A DNA stretch of 64,000 nucleotides. Source: Nautilus pompilius. Its lineage: Eukaryota; Mollusca; Cephalopoda; Nautilida; Nautilidae. The stretch's first letter is position 1, and each line of letters opens with the position of its first letter. The stretch covers positions 3,071,001-3,135,000 of the forward strand of contig JACATO010000591.1 of assembly GCA_018389105.1 (NCBI GenBank). Direction: 5' to 3'. The notes under the pieces are model-generated. The model ran no database searches. It was not told the DNA's origin and worked only from the letters and a program-made list of their open reading frames with translations. Positions 12,870 to 26,000 of the stretch are shown piece after piece. The translations under genes and the position numbers were made by a program.

Positions 12870-14487
12870 AATAATCGCTACAAATGGAAAATGCAAGCTC
12901 TCTGCAGACTCGTTTTGTTATGTTTGTGGATTCTATATTGGCCCAAAGCAGGACATGATCACTGAACAATAAATTTTCAATGGCCTATGAATCATACTTT
13001 GGAATGAAGATTTGAGATCAAGATAAAGCATGGGCACACACCATGTGGCTTGTGGAACATGCAGGTCAGCACTATAAGAATGGCTAAAAGGAGATCGTAA
13101 AGCAATGACAGTTGCAATCCCTTTTATTTGGCAAGATCTTAAGAATTAAATAGATGACTGTTACTTTTGTCTAGTGAATGTATCAAGATTCAGGAACCCC
13201 AAAAACTGACATGATATTGTGTATTCAAATATTCCATCATCCATTGCACCAGTTCCACACAATGATGACCTTTCAGTGCCACAGCCACAACCCAAATCCA
13301 AAGAAACAGATTCATCATCAGAAAGTGAAAATTCACCTGTAGATGAAAACTATGATTCTGGCTTAAATTTAAAGCAGCCTCATTTTCCAAATTAGCAAGA
13401 ACTGGATGACTTAGTACAAGATTTAGGTTTAACAAAATCTAATGCTGAACTTATATCAAGGCTGAAAGAATGGAATCTCTTGGATAGCAGTTGTAAAAGT
13501 ACATTTTCTAGAAAGAGGCATGAAAGATTCTCAAGATACTTCTCAGTGAATGGCAAATTGTGCTTCTGCAATGACATTAATAACTTGTTTTACGAAATGG
13601 GTATTGTGCACAATCCTACTGAGTGGTGTCTCTTCATTGACAGTTCGATGAGAAGTCTCAAAACAGTCCTTCACAATGGAAACAAGTATCCCTTGATACC
13701 CATTTTCCATTCTGTACATATGAAGGAGGATTATGAAAATGTTAAGTTTCTGCTGGAGACAATTGACTACAAAAAATATAACTAGGATTTGTGTTGAAAT
13801 TTTAAGATTGGTTTTTTGAAATGACTGCAAGGATGATTCACAAAATACTTGTGCTTTCTCTGTCTTTGAGATAGTTGTGCCGCACCACAGCATTACAGAT
13901 GAAGAGTGTAGCCAGCCAGAGATCAGTTTATTTCTGGGACACAAAATGTTAAATATGAGCCCTTAGTGAGATCAGAAAAAATCCTCATGTCTCCACTGCA
14001 CATAAAACTGGGGCTTGTGAAGCAGTTCATTAAAGCTCTTAACACAAAGTGAAGCATTCCAACGCATTCGTGAATTGTTTCCAAATCTTTCAAAAGTAAA
14101 AGTAAAAGGTGGGATTGTTGTTGTGCTGCAAGTTCCTCAAATCAAAAGAATTAGAAGAAAAGATGTCGGAACAAGAAAAAAGAGCATGGAAGGCATTTTG
14201 TTTAGTTTTTGAAGATTTCCTGGGAAACAAAAGAAGTGAAAACTATATACAATGAGTATGAAAAGCTTGGATGCAGAATGTCTCTCAAGCTTCACTTCCT
14301 ATATTCTCATCTAGATTTCTTCAAAGACAACATGGGAAGTTTCAGTGAAGAGCATGGTGAGAGATTTCACCAAAATATCCTAACAATGGAAAAGAGATAT
14401 CAGGGAAGATGGGATGTCAGAATGATGGGTGAATATATTTGGGGTCTAATTTGTGACGATATTTCAATGCTTAGAAGGAAAGCCTGA
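12870..14487 (+). pseudogene. Decayed transposon-like gene of the DSFCYVCG / LFIDSS family
   Basis: A multi-copy protein family I know from arthropod genomes can be traced across several frames. In order: KCKLSADSFCYVCG (12889 on), DQDKAWA, HHVACGTCRSAL, AIPFIWQDLKN, DDCYFC, YSNIPSSIAPVPH, an acidic serine-rich stretch, LDDLVQDLGLTKSNAELISR, CLFIDSSMRSLKTVLHNGN, then SPLHIKLGLVKQFIKAL and HGERFHQNILTMEKRYQGRW near the end. CxxC pairs suggest zinc binding. At least three in-frame stops and several frameshifts mark it as dead. The family's high copy number suggests a mobile origin. I do not know its transposon superfamily and saw no terminal repeats. Confidence 0.8.
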
Positions 14488-14972
14488 AAAATTGTGCATT
14501 TTTGATTTTTGCAACTGCAATTTAGATTTTTACTGTACTTAAGAATGAAATAAATGTAATGAATAAACATTTTTCATGAGTTAAAATGATAGTTTCTTTT
14601 TGGTTTGGGAAAAGTTAGTAAGTTGTACTGTATTATCAGTAATGATGTGTTAAAATGTTTAAAGCAATATTCTGAGTGAAAAACTGACACTTTAGAAAAA
14701 CCAGTGCTATGTTAGTAATCATCTCACCAAACCTGACCATAACCAATTGAAAATTCGGGATTACTGAGAACTTTTTGAAAATTTGTTACACTGTGTTATT
14801 TAGCTTCAATGCTAGTGAATTTATTATGCTTTATAAATGATGTGAAATCCAGTTAGCTTGAAGATAAAAACTATTTTGTGAGCACAAACACTTTCTGTAA
14901 AGGTTAGCAAATGAATAAAGCAAGTTGGAACTGGTAAATTAACCAATTTAGGAGTATGCCCATATATTTACA
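14488..14972. other. Intergenic sequence, nothing recognised
   Basis: AT-rich spacer between the decayed element and the foldback. Polyadenylation-like AATAAA signals near 14550-14566 may belong to the dead element. Confidence 0.4.
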
Positions 14973-15113
14973 GGGATTGGGTATTGATCTTGAAAGGGTA
15001 ATCTTACAAATATATATTTCCAAGGTTATGCAGGCTGTAGGAACTTGTACAGCCCTCAAAACCTTGGAAATGTATATTTACTGGATTACTCTGTCAGGAT
15101 CAATATCCCTCTC
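14973..15113. repeat. 140-bp foldback with about 65-bp arms and an 8-base loop
   Basis: The left arm runs from 14973 to 15039 and the right arm from 15048 to about 15113. The matched blocks are TATTGATC, GTAATC, TTTCCAAGGTT and GGCTGTA against their complements. The loop is GGAACTTG. Pairing is long with scattered mismatches, as in a MITE or a hairpin RNA precursor. It lies just upstream of a SINE-like copy. Function is not shown. Confidence 0.75.
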
Positions 15114-15179
15114 ACCATTCATAAATACACAGGCGTACTCAAAGGGCTAATGAAAGATAGTTTAGGATTGCTCAGATCT

Positions 15180-15555
15180 ATGTAGTGAGTGAGAACACTA
15201 GTTAGTTACAGAATCAAAACAAAACTTAGAAAAAGGAATATGAGGTTGATTCACAGGAAAATGTGTGACATCCACCTTGGTGACTAAGCTAATTATCCAG
15301 GTATGGTTGGGGTCTTTTATGTGGTGGTCATGGTGCAAGCCAGAACTTATACTGTGAGTACCTAGAAAATCCCTATTAGAACACTTCATATTTTAGATGT
15401 GGGAGGAAACCCATGTGGCTGGATTAAGATGAGTGGGACTAAACCATGCTAGGGGAGTAAGCCAAATTGAGCTGGTCCTCCAAAAGTATTCAGCCTTAGC
15501 AGTCTAGTTGTACAACTGGCCACCCAACAATCTAGCTAAGCCACATAGCCACAAG
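15180..15555 (+). repeat. SINE-like interspersed repeat, copy A
   Basis: It shares with copies at 26640 and 45065 the block GTGGGAGGAAACCCATGTGG (GTGG in copy C reads GTGGAAG), then an AAACCATGCT-like block, GCCAAATTGAGCTGGTCCT, and CAGCCTTAGCAGTCTAGT. The last resembles the 3' end of SINE/LINE tails seen across animals. No protein is encoded. Confidence 0.7.
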
Positions 15556-16690
15556 TTATTTCAAACATTCAGAACATTTTTGATTTTTTTAGTTTGTTTA
15601 TTTTACATTTTCAAAATTTAGTTTTCCACAATATCTAGAAAATTGGGAGGCTTGGTACCTTGTTTTCCATGGGTGTGTTACTGCAAATCAGCCTTCGCAA
15701 CCCAAACAACTGGAACAGTTTGGTGCAGACTGGTTTCAAACAGGTCAGATCTGATTTACAACTACTCCAGAAAGATACTAATGGACCTATTCTGAGGTAA
15801 AAGTGTTTACTTACATTATTTTCTCCATTAATCATGTTTTTATCATTTTTTTCTCTGACTAAAATGTAAGTGCCCTTGAATTTTGCACTTGTTTAAATCT
15901 GAAAAATAATACCAAGCTGTATTGCTCATCATCTAGCTTGTTGAAATCAAATGTAATTTGAGCAGCTTATTCCAACCTGTATACTGCACATGGAAGTGTT
16001 ATTTATCTGATAAATACTTTTTAATATGTAGATTTGTTAAATGTTTGGAATCTGGTGCCATTGAGATTAAATAACTGCTCTAAATAGACATAAAATTGCT
16101 ATGGATTCATATAGATGCATGGAGAATTCTATACAGTTGCAAACACAAAGGGTACCATTTCCACAATAAACATTGTTATTAAAATTGTAATATATGGCAG
16201 GCAGTTATTCAGCGCCTCTGTGTATCGGCTTTCCTATATGTATCTGTATTTATCACATACAATGCATTTTGTGAATTGAATGCTGTTATGGCTCCAAAAA
16301 AAGGGATATGAACTTTGATTTAATGAGAGAGAGAGAGAGAGAGACAGGTGGATTGCGACCCCTGCATCAGATCTGCTTCCAGACCAATTGTGTTCCTTCT
16401 CTTCATCTAAAGTCCTTCTGCTTTACTTCGGAGGTATTTTGCCACAGTCAGGCAGACCCACTTAACCCCCTCCCAACAGACCCATTTCGGTCCCTTTTCA
16501 GTTTCCCGCCGACTAAACACTTTAAACTTAAAAAGTGTTACACCTTTTTTTGTTTGTTTTATTCTCCTCCCCCCCAACAAATAGATTCGTAATTTAAAAA
16601 AAAAAACAACAACAACATTAACCTGGCTTTAGAAGCAGACGGAAAGGAAAGTTAAGATTAATATGTATGTATCTGATCAGCGCTAGGAAT
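15556..16690. other. Intergenic spacer before the ERICH3-like promoter
   Basis: No coding exon seen. GC content rises from about 16340, after a GA microsatellite at about 16325-16345. The open frame across 16308-16592 is low-complexity and has no recognisable domain. Confidence 0.45.
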
Positions 16691-17075
16691 ATGGCTGCTC
16701 ACAGCCAGCCCAACGCCGTTAAGGTCGAGGCGGCTCCGGCTCCGTTGGTCGTCACGTGACGTGGCCGCGTCTGACGGAAGGAGTTTGGTTGGTCGTCTGC
16801 TTGACATTTGAAAACTCCTCGTCGATGAAATTCTAACTCGAGGAAAAAAAACCATGCCCTGCCTTGTTAAGGGGTGAGTCGCCAAGTTGCTCAGCACCCT
16901 CGGCTCCCTGACCCGAGCTTAGAGAAAGCCGTTTCGTTGAGATCTTCCCGACGAATGGCGGAGAAGATGGCGGCCGAGTTTCCGGAAAACCTTCTCTGGC
17001 AGGTTCAGGGCGAAAACGGTGGCGGCTTCGGGAGTCCGTTGTTGTAAGGGTCGGTCAGGGGGTTCGACCCTCCTC
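16690..17075. promoter_or_regulatory. CpG-rich promoter island of the ERICH3-like gene
   Basis: CpG dinucleotides are dense here against a CpG-poor background. A palindromic E-box GTCACGTGAC lies at 16751-16760 (bHLH-Zip type site). A YY1-type motif AAGATGGCGGC lies at 16964-16974, in the position downstream of the start typical for YY1-driven promoters. The first coding exon (16854-16873) lies within the island. The transcription start itself is not visible. Confidence 0.7.
16854..16873 (+). CDS. ERICH3: ERICH3-like exon 1 (six codons plus two bases)
   Basis: ATG at 16854 in the context AAAACCATGC encodes MPCLVK, followed by GG before the donor GTGAGT at 16874. Joined to exon 2 it gives MPCLVKGLLPSYNSL, which aligns with the start of vertebrate ERICH3 including the G-L-L. 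That alignment chose this start over the MAEKMAAEF frame at 16955, whose donor phase does not fit. Confidence 0.75.
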
Positions 17076-20000
17076 CCGAGTGGGTTTTTAGATTAGATTA
17101 GGAGTGATGATGGTACTAATACTTGTGATGCTAGCGGTAGTCGTAGTATCGAGTAATTCCACACCTCATTTACGTATTAATATGTTGTACACAGATGTTA
17201 CAGATATGGAAATTTCTTGGTCCAGAATCGCTAAAAGGTGCACATCTTATGGGAAACGGGAAGGTTTTGATTTATGTACTATGTTCTGGTACTGTCAGTT
17301 GTTACATGAGTGTCACAGACTTTATGAAACATTCATCAGTTGATTTTCACCAGAACATTTGCTGGAAATGTGTTCCTTAGTCAATGATCAGTAGTATCAG
17401 ACAATCAGCAGAACTCTAGATGAGCAATGATGAGATGTTTATTGTGAACAGAAGCATAAGAAACGGATTTATTATGACCACAACAGCAACACATGTAAGG
17501 GATACTAAAGGTTTTCCTTCAAACTAGAGGTCCTATATTACTTCGCAGATGAGAGAGAGAGAACTGAAATAACTGTCGTAAGAGAATGTGTAACAGTAGG
17601 TGTGGTCAAATCAATTACAGTGCCATCTTCACTTTAAGGCCAGGAACCTATATACCTACCATTGTTGTGAGGGATTTGATTTAGCTCATTGTAATTATTT
17701 CTTTGCCATGGCCTAACATGTTGATGAATTTCTCTACAATCAAACGTTTTTTGAGATGCTCTTGGGAGATCCATCCTTAAATGTCAAAATGTACAAAGCA
17801 TGCTTGATGATCTGTAAGCTTCAGTTTTGAAAAATTGGTGCTAGATCCTCCAGCATGAAGAGAAACTTTGGGTTGTATACAACACTGGGGCGACCAAACA
17901 AATTTCCACTTTGGGTATTTGACCCCTATATGGTTTTGGATAGTGTGATGTCATGTAACAATGAACAGTCAGTGAATTCATCAAATGTATTTCTTTCTTT
18001 TCTTTTTTTATTTTTAGGTTATTGCCATCATATAACAGCCTTACTGATAGGCATCTTTCGGACTATTTTTGCAGGCCCCGCATAAGGCGTCATCTTATCA
18101 GGGCTGGACTGGTATGGTGTAAATTTATTTAATAAGCCCTCACCAAAAATAAAAGATTGAACTAAAATTATTTAGAATTGTTTAAAAAGTGTAAAAAAAT
18201 ACTTTTGTCGACTTATTTTTGAATTATGTTATTGTAAATATTAACTGGCATAATGCTTCAAGAAGAAGAATTTTTTAAAGATTAGTATATTTCTAATACT
18301 GAACAAAAAATGAAGAATTTGTTTAATGTAATTTCAGATCAACAGACACCATGAAATAATTTCTGAGGCAGCTTATAAAATGAACATGGTGAGGAAAGAA
18401 CACAAGAGACGCATAAAGCAGATGTTGACAGATGCAGTTGTAACTAAATCAGTAGACTTGGCAAGATGTAAAGAGATGAAACTTCAACGCCGTCTAGAAG
18501 AGATTTCCAAGATTGAGGCAGTAAAGAAAGTCAAGGCAAGAAATAGGTTGAAATTATTTGATACAATTTTTTTACATCGTATGTGGTTGATATATGCAGC
18601 TATCTTGGCTGCATGTGTCTAATACACGCTGTAGATGAAATGTGATGTAACACAGTTATGCAAACAGCATCTTATATTTATCAATTTTTTAAAAAATTTT
18701 TTTTTTCTTCACAGAGTTACTAGATACAAGTTTTAGAGTACAGAACAGTTATGAATGTTTGGACAGAAAAAAGTTGCAAAATTAAATTAAAAGTACTTAT
18801 TCATTTTGGAAAAAATCCAGCCAAGATGATTTTGATCACTTAGGTATCTGTGATGGCTGATAGGAAAATAAATATGTTTGGAATTTTTATTCAGACACTC
18901 CTACCATTAATCTACAGTATATGAAAACTATAATGCTAATGTACTTAGCAGTTTACATAGTTTTGTTCCAATTTTTAAAAAAATTGTATAACTGCAGTTA
19001 AAAATTTTTTTTCTACATGATTCATCTATTAACGTGTCATCTGGTGTTTTTGGTATCTAGTTCTTCTTTATAAGGGTGGTTTTAATTTTAGAAATTGTCA
19101 GTTTTCTAAAGGCTATTTTTAAGTGAGTGGCAGGATGGATCATGTAACTGTTAAATAAAAAACACTACAAATATAATAAAATTATTTCTTGTTTGTTTCA
19201 AAATAATTTGTTTTTGGTGGAAATCAAATTATTGCTCACACCAGGAAATTTTCAACTCTTCAAATAGAATGTATGGGATTTAATGTACAATGTTATTATA
19301 CAAAATTGGAAATTTTCATTGTGTTTTAAACAGTAATATCTTCTATTGTATGAAGCTGAAAAAATATAGAGGATAACTATTTAATGAAGTACACCTATAA
19401 TTTATGTATACAAGCTTTTGTTTAGTTTAGCTCCCAAGAAAAATAACTGCTTATTTATTTGGTTTCTAAACTATTTTAAACTAGCATTTGTAATGTACTC
19501 CATTCATTTACTACTAAAAAGTTTTTTTTATAACATCAAGCCCTGCTGATATTTTAGGCAATTTATGTTGTAGTTATCACCCCTAAATAATTAATTGCTG
19601 TTCTCTGCATGCCTAAGAAATGCTTAATCAGTTGAAAATCTCTCTTAAGTTGTTCAAATGTTCATTTAAAATTCTAGGTAAATGTACTGTTTATCCTTAA
19701 GTGTCTATTCTGGAATCTGGGTTAGTTTAATGGTTCATTTTTTTACCATTCTGTATACTTTAAATGCTTAAAACCTGCATTCTAGAGAATCTGTGCTCAG
19801 CTCTTTCCATGGTGTCTGCAGCGGAGTGGAGAAAGAGAGGACAACTAACCCTCCCTCTGGAAAGTTTATGGTGATAATGTAATGTTGAATAAAAATGTAT
19901 TTTTTTCTAGGTTTTGTTATTGTGAGCTTTGATGGAGTAGCACAATAGCAAAGGAAGTATACTAACATTTAAAAAATTCTAAAGGAATCACAAGAAATAT

Positions 20001-23000
20001 TTCTAAATAAAAATTATCGATCAATCAAATGTCTCTGATAGAAAAAAAACAACAAATTAGTATCTTTTTATTTTTTGATGTTAGTATGCTTTCATCACTA
20101 GGCACATTTCTCACACTTGATATTATTTTACCAATTCCCCCCATAATTTATCCTGCAGATGCCCATGGCTCTTTCTATTATTTAACTATTTTTTCAAAAA
20201 TAATTCCATGCCTGCCCAGCATTTACAAGATTTATCACCAATTTTAAAAAAAATACTGCAGATGTAACATTTGCCACATTAATCTGAGAGAAAACAACTT
20301 TACTTTAAAGTTTACAAGTTTACAAATAATGTGAGGTTTGTTTTATATTCTTCATGTTCATCTTTATAATTAATATATTTACATTATTCTAATTAATTCT
20401 GGATGAATTTTTGTTGTACTTGTCAAACAGGATTTTTTAAAATACTGATGTTTTAGCAGTTTATAATTTGAAAGTAATCTTGCTTTTTTACCCTGTGCTC
20501 TGACATTGTCAAGCTACTAGTAAGGTAGAGCAGTAAATGCAAATGGTACTGTTTATAGTTTTGTCATGTTTTCTGTAGGATTTTAGTCTTACAACAGATA
20601 AAAACAATAACTGAAATCTTTGATTTCTTTGTTCCAAAAAAAGAAGAAAAAATGCTGACTAAATATCTGTTTTTTTGCAAGATTTATATGTCAGCTGATT
20701 GTAGAAAAAAATGTAACGCTATAGCTAGCAGTTGAAAAAAAGGTAATTGTATAGATAGATAGCTTATATGGTTCTGTACCATCTGTTTTTGATTGTGTGA
20801 AAAACAAAATTTTTTAACCCAGAAACTATAAATGTAAGGGAAATTTTTGAAATTATGTGAGTTGGAACTTTAAATAAAATACTCTTTTATTTGAAGACAA
20901 TGCATATGACCTTTAAGTAACTTCAGCTTATATAATGACTATAGCAATTCTTTCCATTTTTCTCAGTGTAACTTCATTAACAAAGTGACAAAATTGTACA
21001 ACCCTAAGTTCCAGTATCAAAGTTCTTCTTGAATATTTTGAAAAAAAAAGAAAATGGCGGAATAATGCCATTCCTGCATTGTAGGTCATTGAATAACTGT
21101 ATCAGAACTACTTATGTTTTTTTTTATCAGTTTGTGTACAAATGATGCAACAAAAACTTGCCATAAGCTATTTCTTTAGGTCAGTCTGTAGAACCTGAAG
21201 TGTTCTTTAAAGCAGCCAATAGGATGCTGGCAATCTGTATTGCAATAGTAAACAAGAATATGACAAACTGCCACCCATCAAAATGACAAGCTCCATACTG
21301 TAGTTCTCCAGTAACTACACCATTGATCATTAACAAGGTATTGCATTGAAATTTTGCATCATGAATAATTATTACCTCATCCTACATCATGTTTAACTGA
21401 ACCACTGACACAGCCTCGAAGTTTGATTTTGTAGTAGAGATGGCTCACCACATTTCTGAAGTGGCATCAAAAGTAGAACTGATAGCAGGGATGATGAAAA
21501 CTATACTACTGAATCCTGCTTCACGCAAATAAATTGTGGCAAAAGGCACAACGACCTTGAGTGCACGTTGACAAGGAAGGATATTCATCATTCATGCTAA
21601 ACCAGTTGATAGGTAGAGAGCAAATGAAGCTTGAAGAATAATCACCAAAAATTTCAGTGAGCTGCTCTACTTTAGTTAACAGTAGGTTTGTTACAACACC
21701 TAAGTCTGCAAAGAATGATCCCCAAGATAACTGAGGTAACCAACCGTGACACGTGTGTGTGTGTGTGTGCGCGCACATGCGTGCACTTTTTTTTTCATTC
21801 AGAGAGTTGCATAAGTTAGGGAATAATTAGTAGTTCATCATCTTGTGGTTATTTCTCCAAATGTGATTTCTTTCATGAATCTGTGATGCAGTCACTCAGC
21901 ATGGAGAATGTTCTTTTTCTGCAGACTAGCATTTAGTTCATTCAGTTTGTTAAAGATGTTGCTGGGGTAAACCACAACACAACATCTGTTCATAGAGGAA
22001 ATCAGCAAATTCTTGTTTGTTGTAGTCCATTGTGTATGGATTTAACTTGTTTCTGAGTTCAAAGAAGTATTTAAGTACTTTTCTGTTTGAGCTTCTGGAC
22101 TTTTGGGGAATTGCAGTACATTATGTTCATTCTATTTCTTCACACAGTTTAGAAAAAAAGATGTTTGCAAAGTAGTTGAGTCTTGATATAGTTCAATATA
22201 AATGGCAGTCTGCACCACTTTACTTAGATCCTTTGATACCAGTTGTTTTTGAGGAATTACACAGTGTGTAACCACATTACAGATGGTGTAACATTTTTTA
22301 CAAAGGTAATGCAAACATGCTTTATACTCAGGAGAGTCTTGTAGCACATAAAAAATTTATTGTGCTGTCTTTTTGGGGGGAAAGAGGGAATCAAAATAGT
22401 ATGTTTTCAAGAGTATCTATTTTCCAGATGTAGCTCACATAGGCTAAGAAATTTGCATCATGGTTTTTAGTGCAGTTGTCAGCTTGAAAAGCAAAAGCCC
22501 TGGTGTTTTGCAGATACTTGACCAGTGTATCTTAATTTGTTGAAATCATCTTAATCTTCTGCTTTGCACGGTATACAATTTTTTCATTTTGGCTTTTATT
22601 CTTTGTTCACTTCAACACTTGCAAACTCAAATTTAAAAATGACTTTGTCATATTTCCAATTTCATTTCTTGTAGCCTTTTTGTTTGAAGCAGATTGTCTT
22701 ATGAAAGATAAAATCCATGGTGTTGCTTGCCTCTTGCAAAATAATAATAAATCACTGTGCATGAAGGCTGTGACAACCTAATTCACAGTACAACTCTCTC
22801 AGCTGTAGGAAGTATGTCTCTCTGATGTTAGATCCAGCAGTGGAGAGCCAGAGCCACAAGTGATGTCATTCCTCAGCCAACAACAAATGTTACATGGTGC
22901 CATCTGGGTATCCTCTACAGAGACCAGTTCAATTGGGCTGCTTGAGAGAGCAGTGTCAAAAAGCAGAGTATATATATATATATGTCAACGGCTGTCAAAA

Positions 23001-26000
23001 GATTAAATATCACTTAAAAATAATTATGATAAGCAAGTTTGCAATCAACTTGAGTTCATGACTCCTAGTCTGGAAATCACTGGATTGTAGCATCTAATCT
23101 TTTTATACACAACTACTGTATTATTGGTTCTACTCCTGTGGATTTCTATTCCAATAATTGTGGAAACTTTCCCACATTTTGATACTTTCAGTAAGCTGAA
23201 CTATTATATATGTGACTGTAATAGTTTCTTGAATAAATGAAATCTAGTACAATTTAATAAATTAATTACACTGGCATCACTGATAAAATAATAGGTAACA
23301 AATCTAGAGAAGTAACTAATATAAATCAATCAAAGGTAATATTTTCTTCAGTATCAGCACAAAACACTAACTGACAACTGTTTACTTTGGTTATTTCACC
23401 ATCTGGAGCAAAACTGATATTCAAAAAGCTTTTCAGTGCATATTGCATGTTTAAAAGACATTGTATATATGGAAACCATATGATTTGATGTTATTTGTAT
23501 GCAATTTTAAGTACTAGAGTGGTTTTATCAGCAAAATTCTAAAAAAGGGTGCTGGAAAACCTTTTCAACATTTTTTCTTAGGATATTATTGGCTAATCTG
23601 AATTAAAAGCATACGCTTTGATATTTTGGAACACCATATGCTATGTTTTTTACTCAAATATTATTAATCTTTTGCAGGATGATAATATGAAAACATCAGA
23701 CTATCAAAATACATATCTGTCATCCCAGGCTGCACATGGCATCTTGGACACTCAGAATTCTCGTCCAGTTAGTGCACCTGAACCTCCCAGTAGTAGTAAA
23801 AAATTTCTGCATTTAGAAGGTTCAAAGGTAAACTCTGCAGGATATTATCATGTTTTTCAACATGAAGTAAAATGGATTTTTTCTTAATAATTGTTATTTT
23901 TAATTCTTATTGCCAGATTTTCACCTTTGCTTAGGAACTGTTCACACACATTTATATATACTCATTCCATATCTTTTTATTTAAAAGCAGACTGATCCAG
24001 TTTTTACTTAAATGCACAATTAAATAATGAATAAAAATACATTGTTATATAATTACTTTGCAAACAAAGACCAAATTTTATTGAATATGTTATTTCTTAA
24101 TTAACAGTTAATGAACTTTGGTATAATGTAGAAAAACATGACATCTATTGACCATACTAAAATAACTAAGCAGAAAAAAATACAGCATAAATTTCTCATT
24201 ATTATTTCACATTCTGAGAAAGTACATTAGTAACTTAAGATATGAACACAATTTTTATATATGCAGGCATGCGCACAGGCACAAAGGAGGAACACCCTTT
24301 TATACTGTAAAAGAATAGGGTTTTCTATTTATGAATTTGTATTAGAAAAGAAAATTTTTTGAAGCAGTTAAAGCCAAAGTTAATGCATTTCTTTTTAAAC
24401 TTTTAATAGCCTAAGCATGGCAGAAAGTTGAAGAAACGAATATTACCGCAATATGTAGTTCGACCAAAGTCTGCTGCAATGCCACAAACACATCCCTATG
24501 GTTATCATCCAGCTAACCTAGCTTTTACACCTCATCCACCAGATTTTCTCAAACCAGTTTATGATAAAGAGGTAAGAAAGACTACAGAGATATGTTTGAA
24601 TTAAAAGTCATCTGGAGATCTATAAAGGGTCTATTTTCATAGTATTGATGCATGTGTGTAGGGCACTGCATTTGGATGAAATCATCAGTCTAAGCCTGGT
24701 ATTGCAGCCTATTTTTATTGAAATACTTGTTTTAAGGTTTTCCTGAAGATAGGTTTACATTTGGTAATTGGGTAGGTTATAGGAGAATTTTAATGCTATG
24801 TCTATTTTTTTTCATTTTTTGTTGCAAAAGCAGTGTTAGTGCACTGTTTTATATGAAAGCACATTTTAATAAGAACCCTAAGCATGGGTGGCATCACAAT
24901 TAGACACATTTTCTGCCTGATAAATTGGAGAATTTTGACTCAAAAGAAAGTTAGTATCCAAAAATCAAAGGTTCTTGCAAATCTCTAATTTAAAATAATG
25001 TGTAACCGTTATTTTGTACCTATCAATGTAACATCTAATTGTTTTGCTGGACCAAAGAGATTAGTTTCAACAGTGTTTGGCTTTGGATAACTATTATGGG
25101 CCTGGCTGGTTTGAAACTAGACTGTTTTTCTGTTGACAATAGATTGTCAATGTAAGTAGTTAAGACTTTACTGAAGGCAACTCTTTTGTATTATGTAATT
25201 AACATAGTAAAAAGACATGTATAAAATTTGCATTCACGTTAAGCTTGTCAGGTTGTCAAAAACGTTTGGGTAATATTATTCAGCTGACTTGATAAACCTA
25301 TAAAAATGATACTCTTCATACTGTAGGATATTAAGATATACAAGTAGCCACTTTGCTCTATTATATATTGATTTGTCATTTGGCAAAGTTTTAATGCAAG
25401 GGAGATAATTTTTAAAATTTGTTTATTTCAAATTAATAATTTCTCTACACTATTTTTAGTAAAGCTAAAAGTTTTTGAAATAAAGAAAATTATAATGTTA
25501 AAACATTTGCTTAGTTTTGGGAGTTATTCATATAACAGCTGGCACAAAAGACTCAACTATAATCTTTAGATAAAAGAAAATCTTCATGAGAAATAATTTA
25601 AAGAATGTTATGATATTATATATACTGTAAATGAAATAGGAGTTTAAAAGAAAAAGTAAGACTATGCTTAAGTGCAAAAAATGATGATTAAAATGGATAT
25701 CCACTAAAATGCTTTTTCATTATAACTTGTATTTATTTGTAATGGTGCTTATTTGAAATTATTATTATTTCTTTAAATCTCTGTGACTGGTGCAATTTTA
25801 ATACATGCTCCAAAATCAAATTGAAAAATTTTATTTTTTTTGCTATAATTTTATTTAACTTATCTAAAACAATTTGATGCAACCAACTTGTATACATTTT
25901 ATTAGAAAGAATATAACTGGTCTTCATAAATCTTTGGACAGGTAGCATGCAGTTCTCAGATTGGATTTTATATAATGTTTCTTGTACATTTGCAATGCCT

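Noticed and set aside
16308-16592. 94-codon open frame before the ERICH3-like promoter
   Set aside because: It starts in a GA microsatellite and is low-complexity, without domain or splice support.
16955-17002. MAEKMAAEFPENLLWQ frame as an alternative start of the ERICH3-like gene
   Set aside because: Its donor phase does not fit exon 2, and the ATG overlaps a YY1-type promoter motif.
17041-17075. tRNA-like GGTTCGACCC
   Set aside because: Only a T-loop-like string; no acceptor stem, D arm or anticodon arm can be drawn around it.
20697-20704. GATTGTAG octamer matching the bases after the right end of hAT copy 2
   Set aside because: No CAGTG-type terminus follows it, so it is not shown to be the left target duplication; a chance octamer is possible.
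21184-21381. Minus-strand open stretch with a hydrophobic segment (GWQFVIFLFTIAIQIASILL), at first read as a membrane protein end
   Set aside because: It follows directly on the stop of hAT copy 2, has no splice signals or ATG of its own and no family match; the upstream frame that seemed transporter-like is the hATC block.
21751-21786. GT run followed by GCGCGCACATGCGTGC, a possible Z-DNA site
   Set aside because: A plain microsatellite inside a dead transposon; no functional context.
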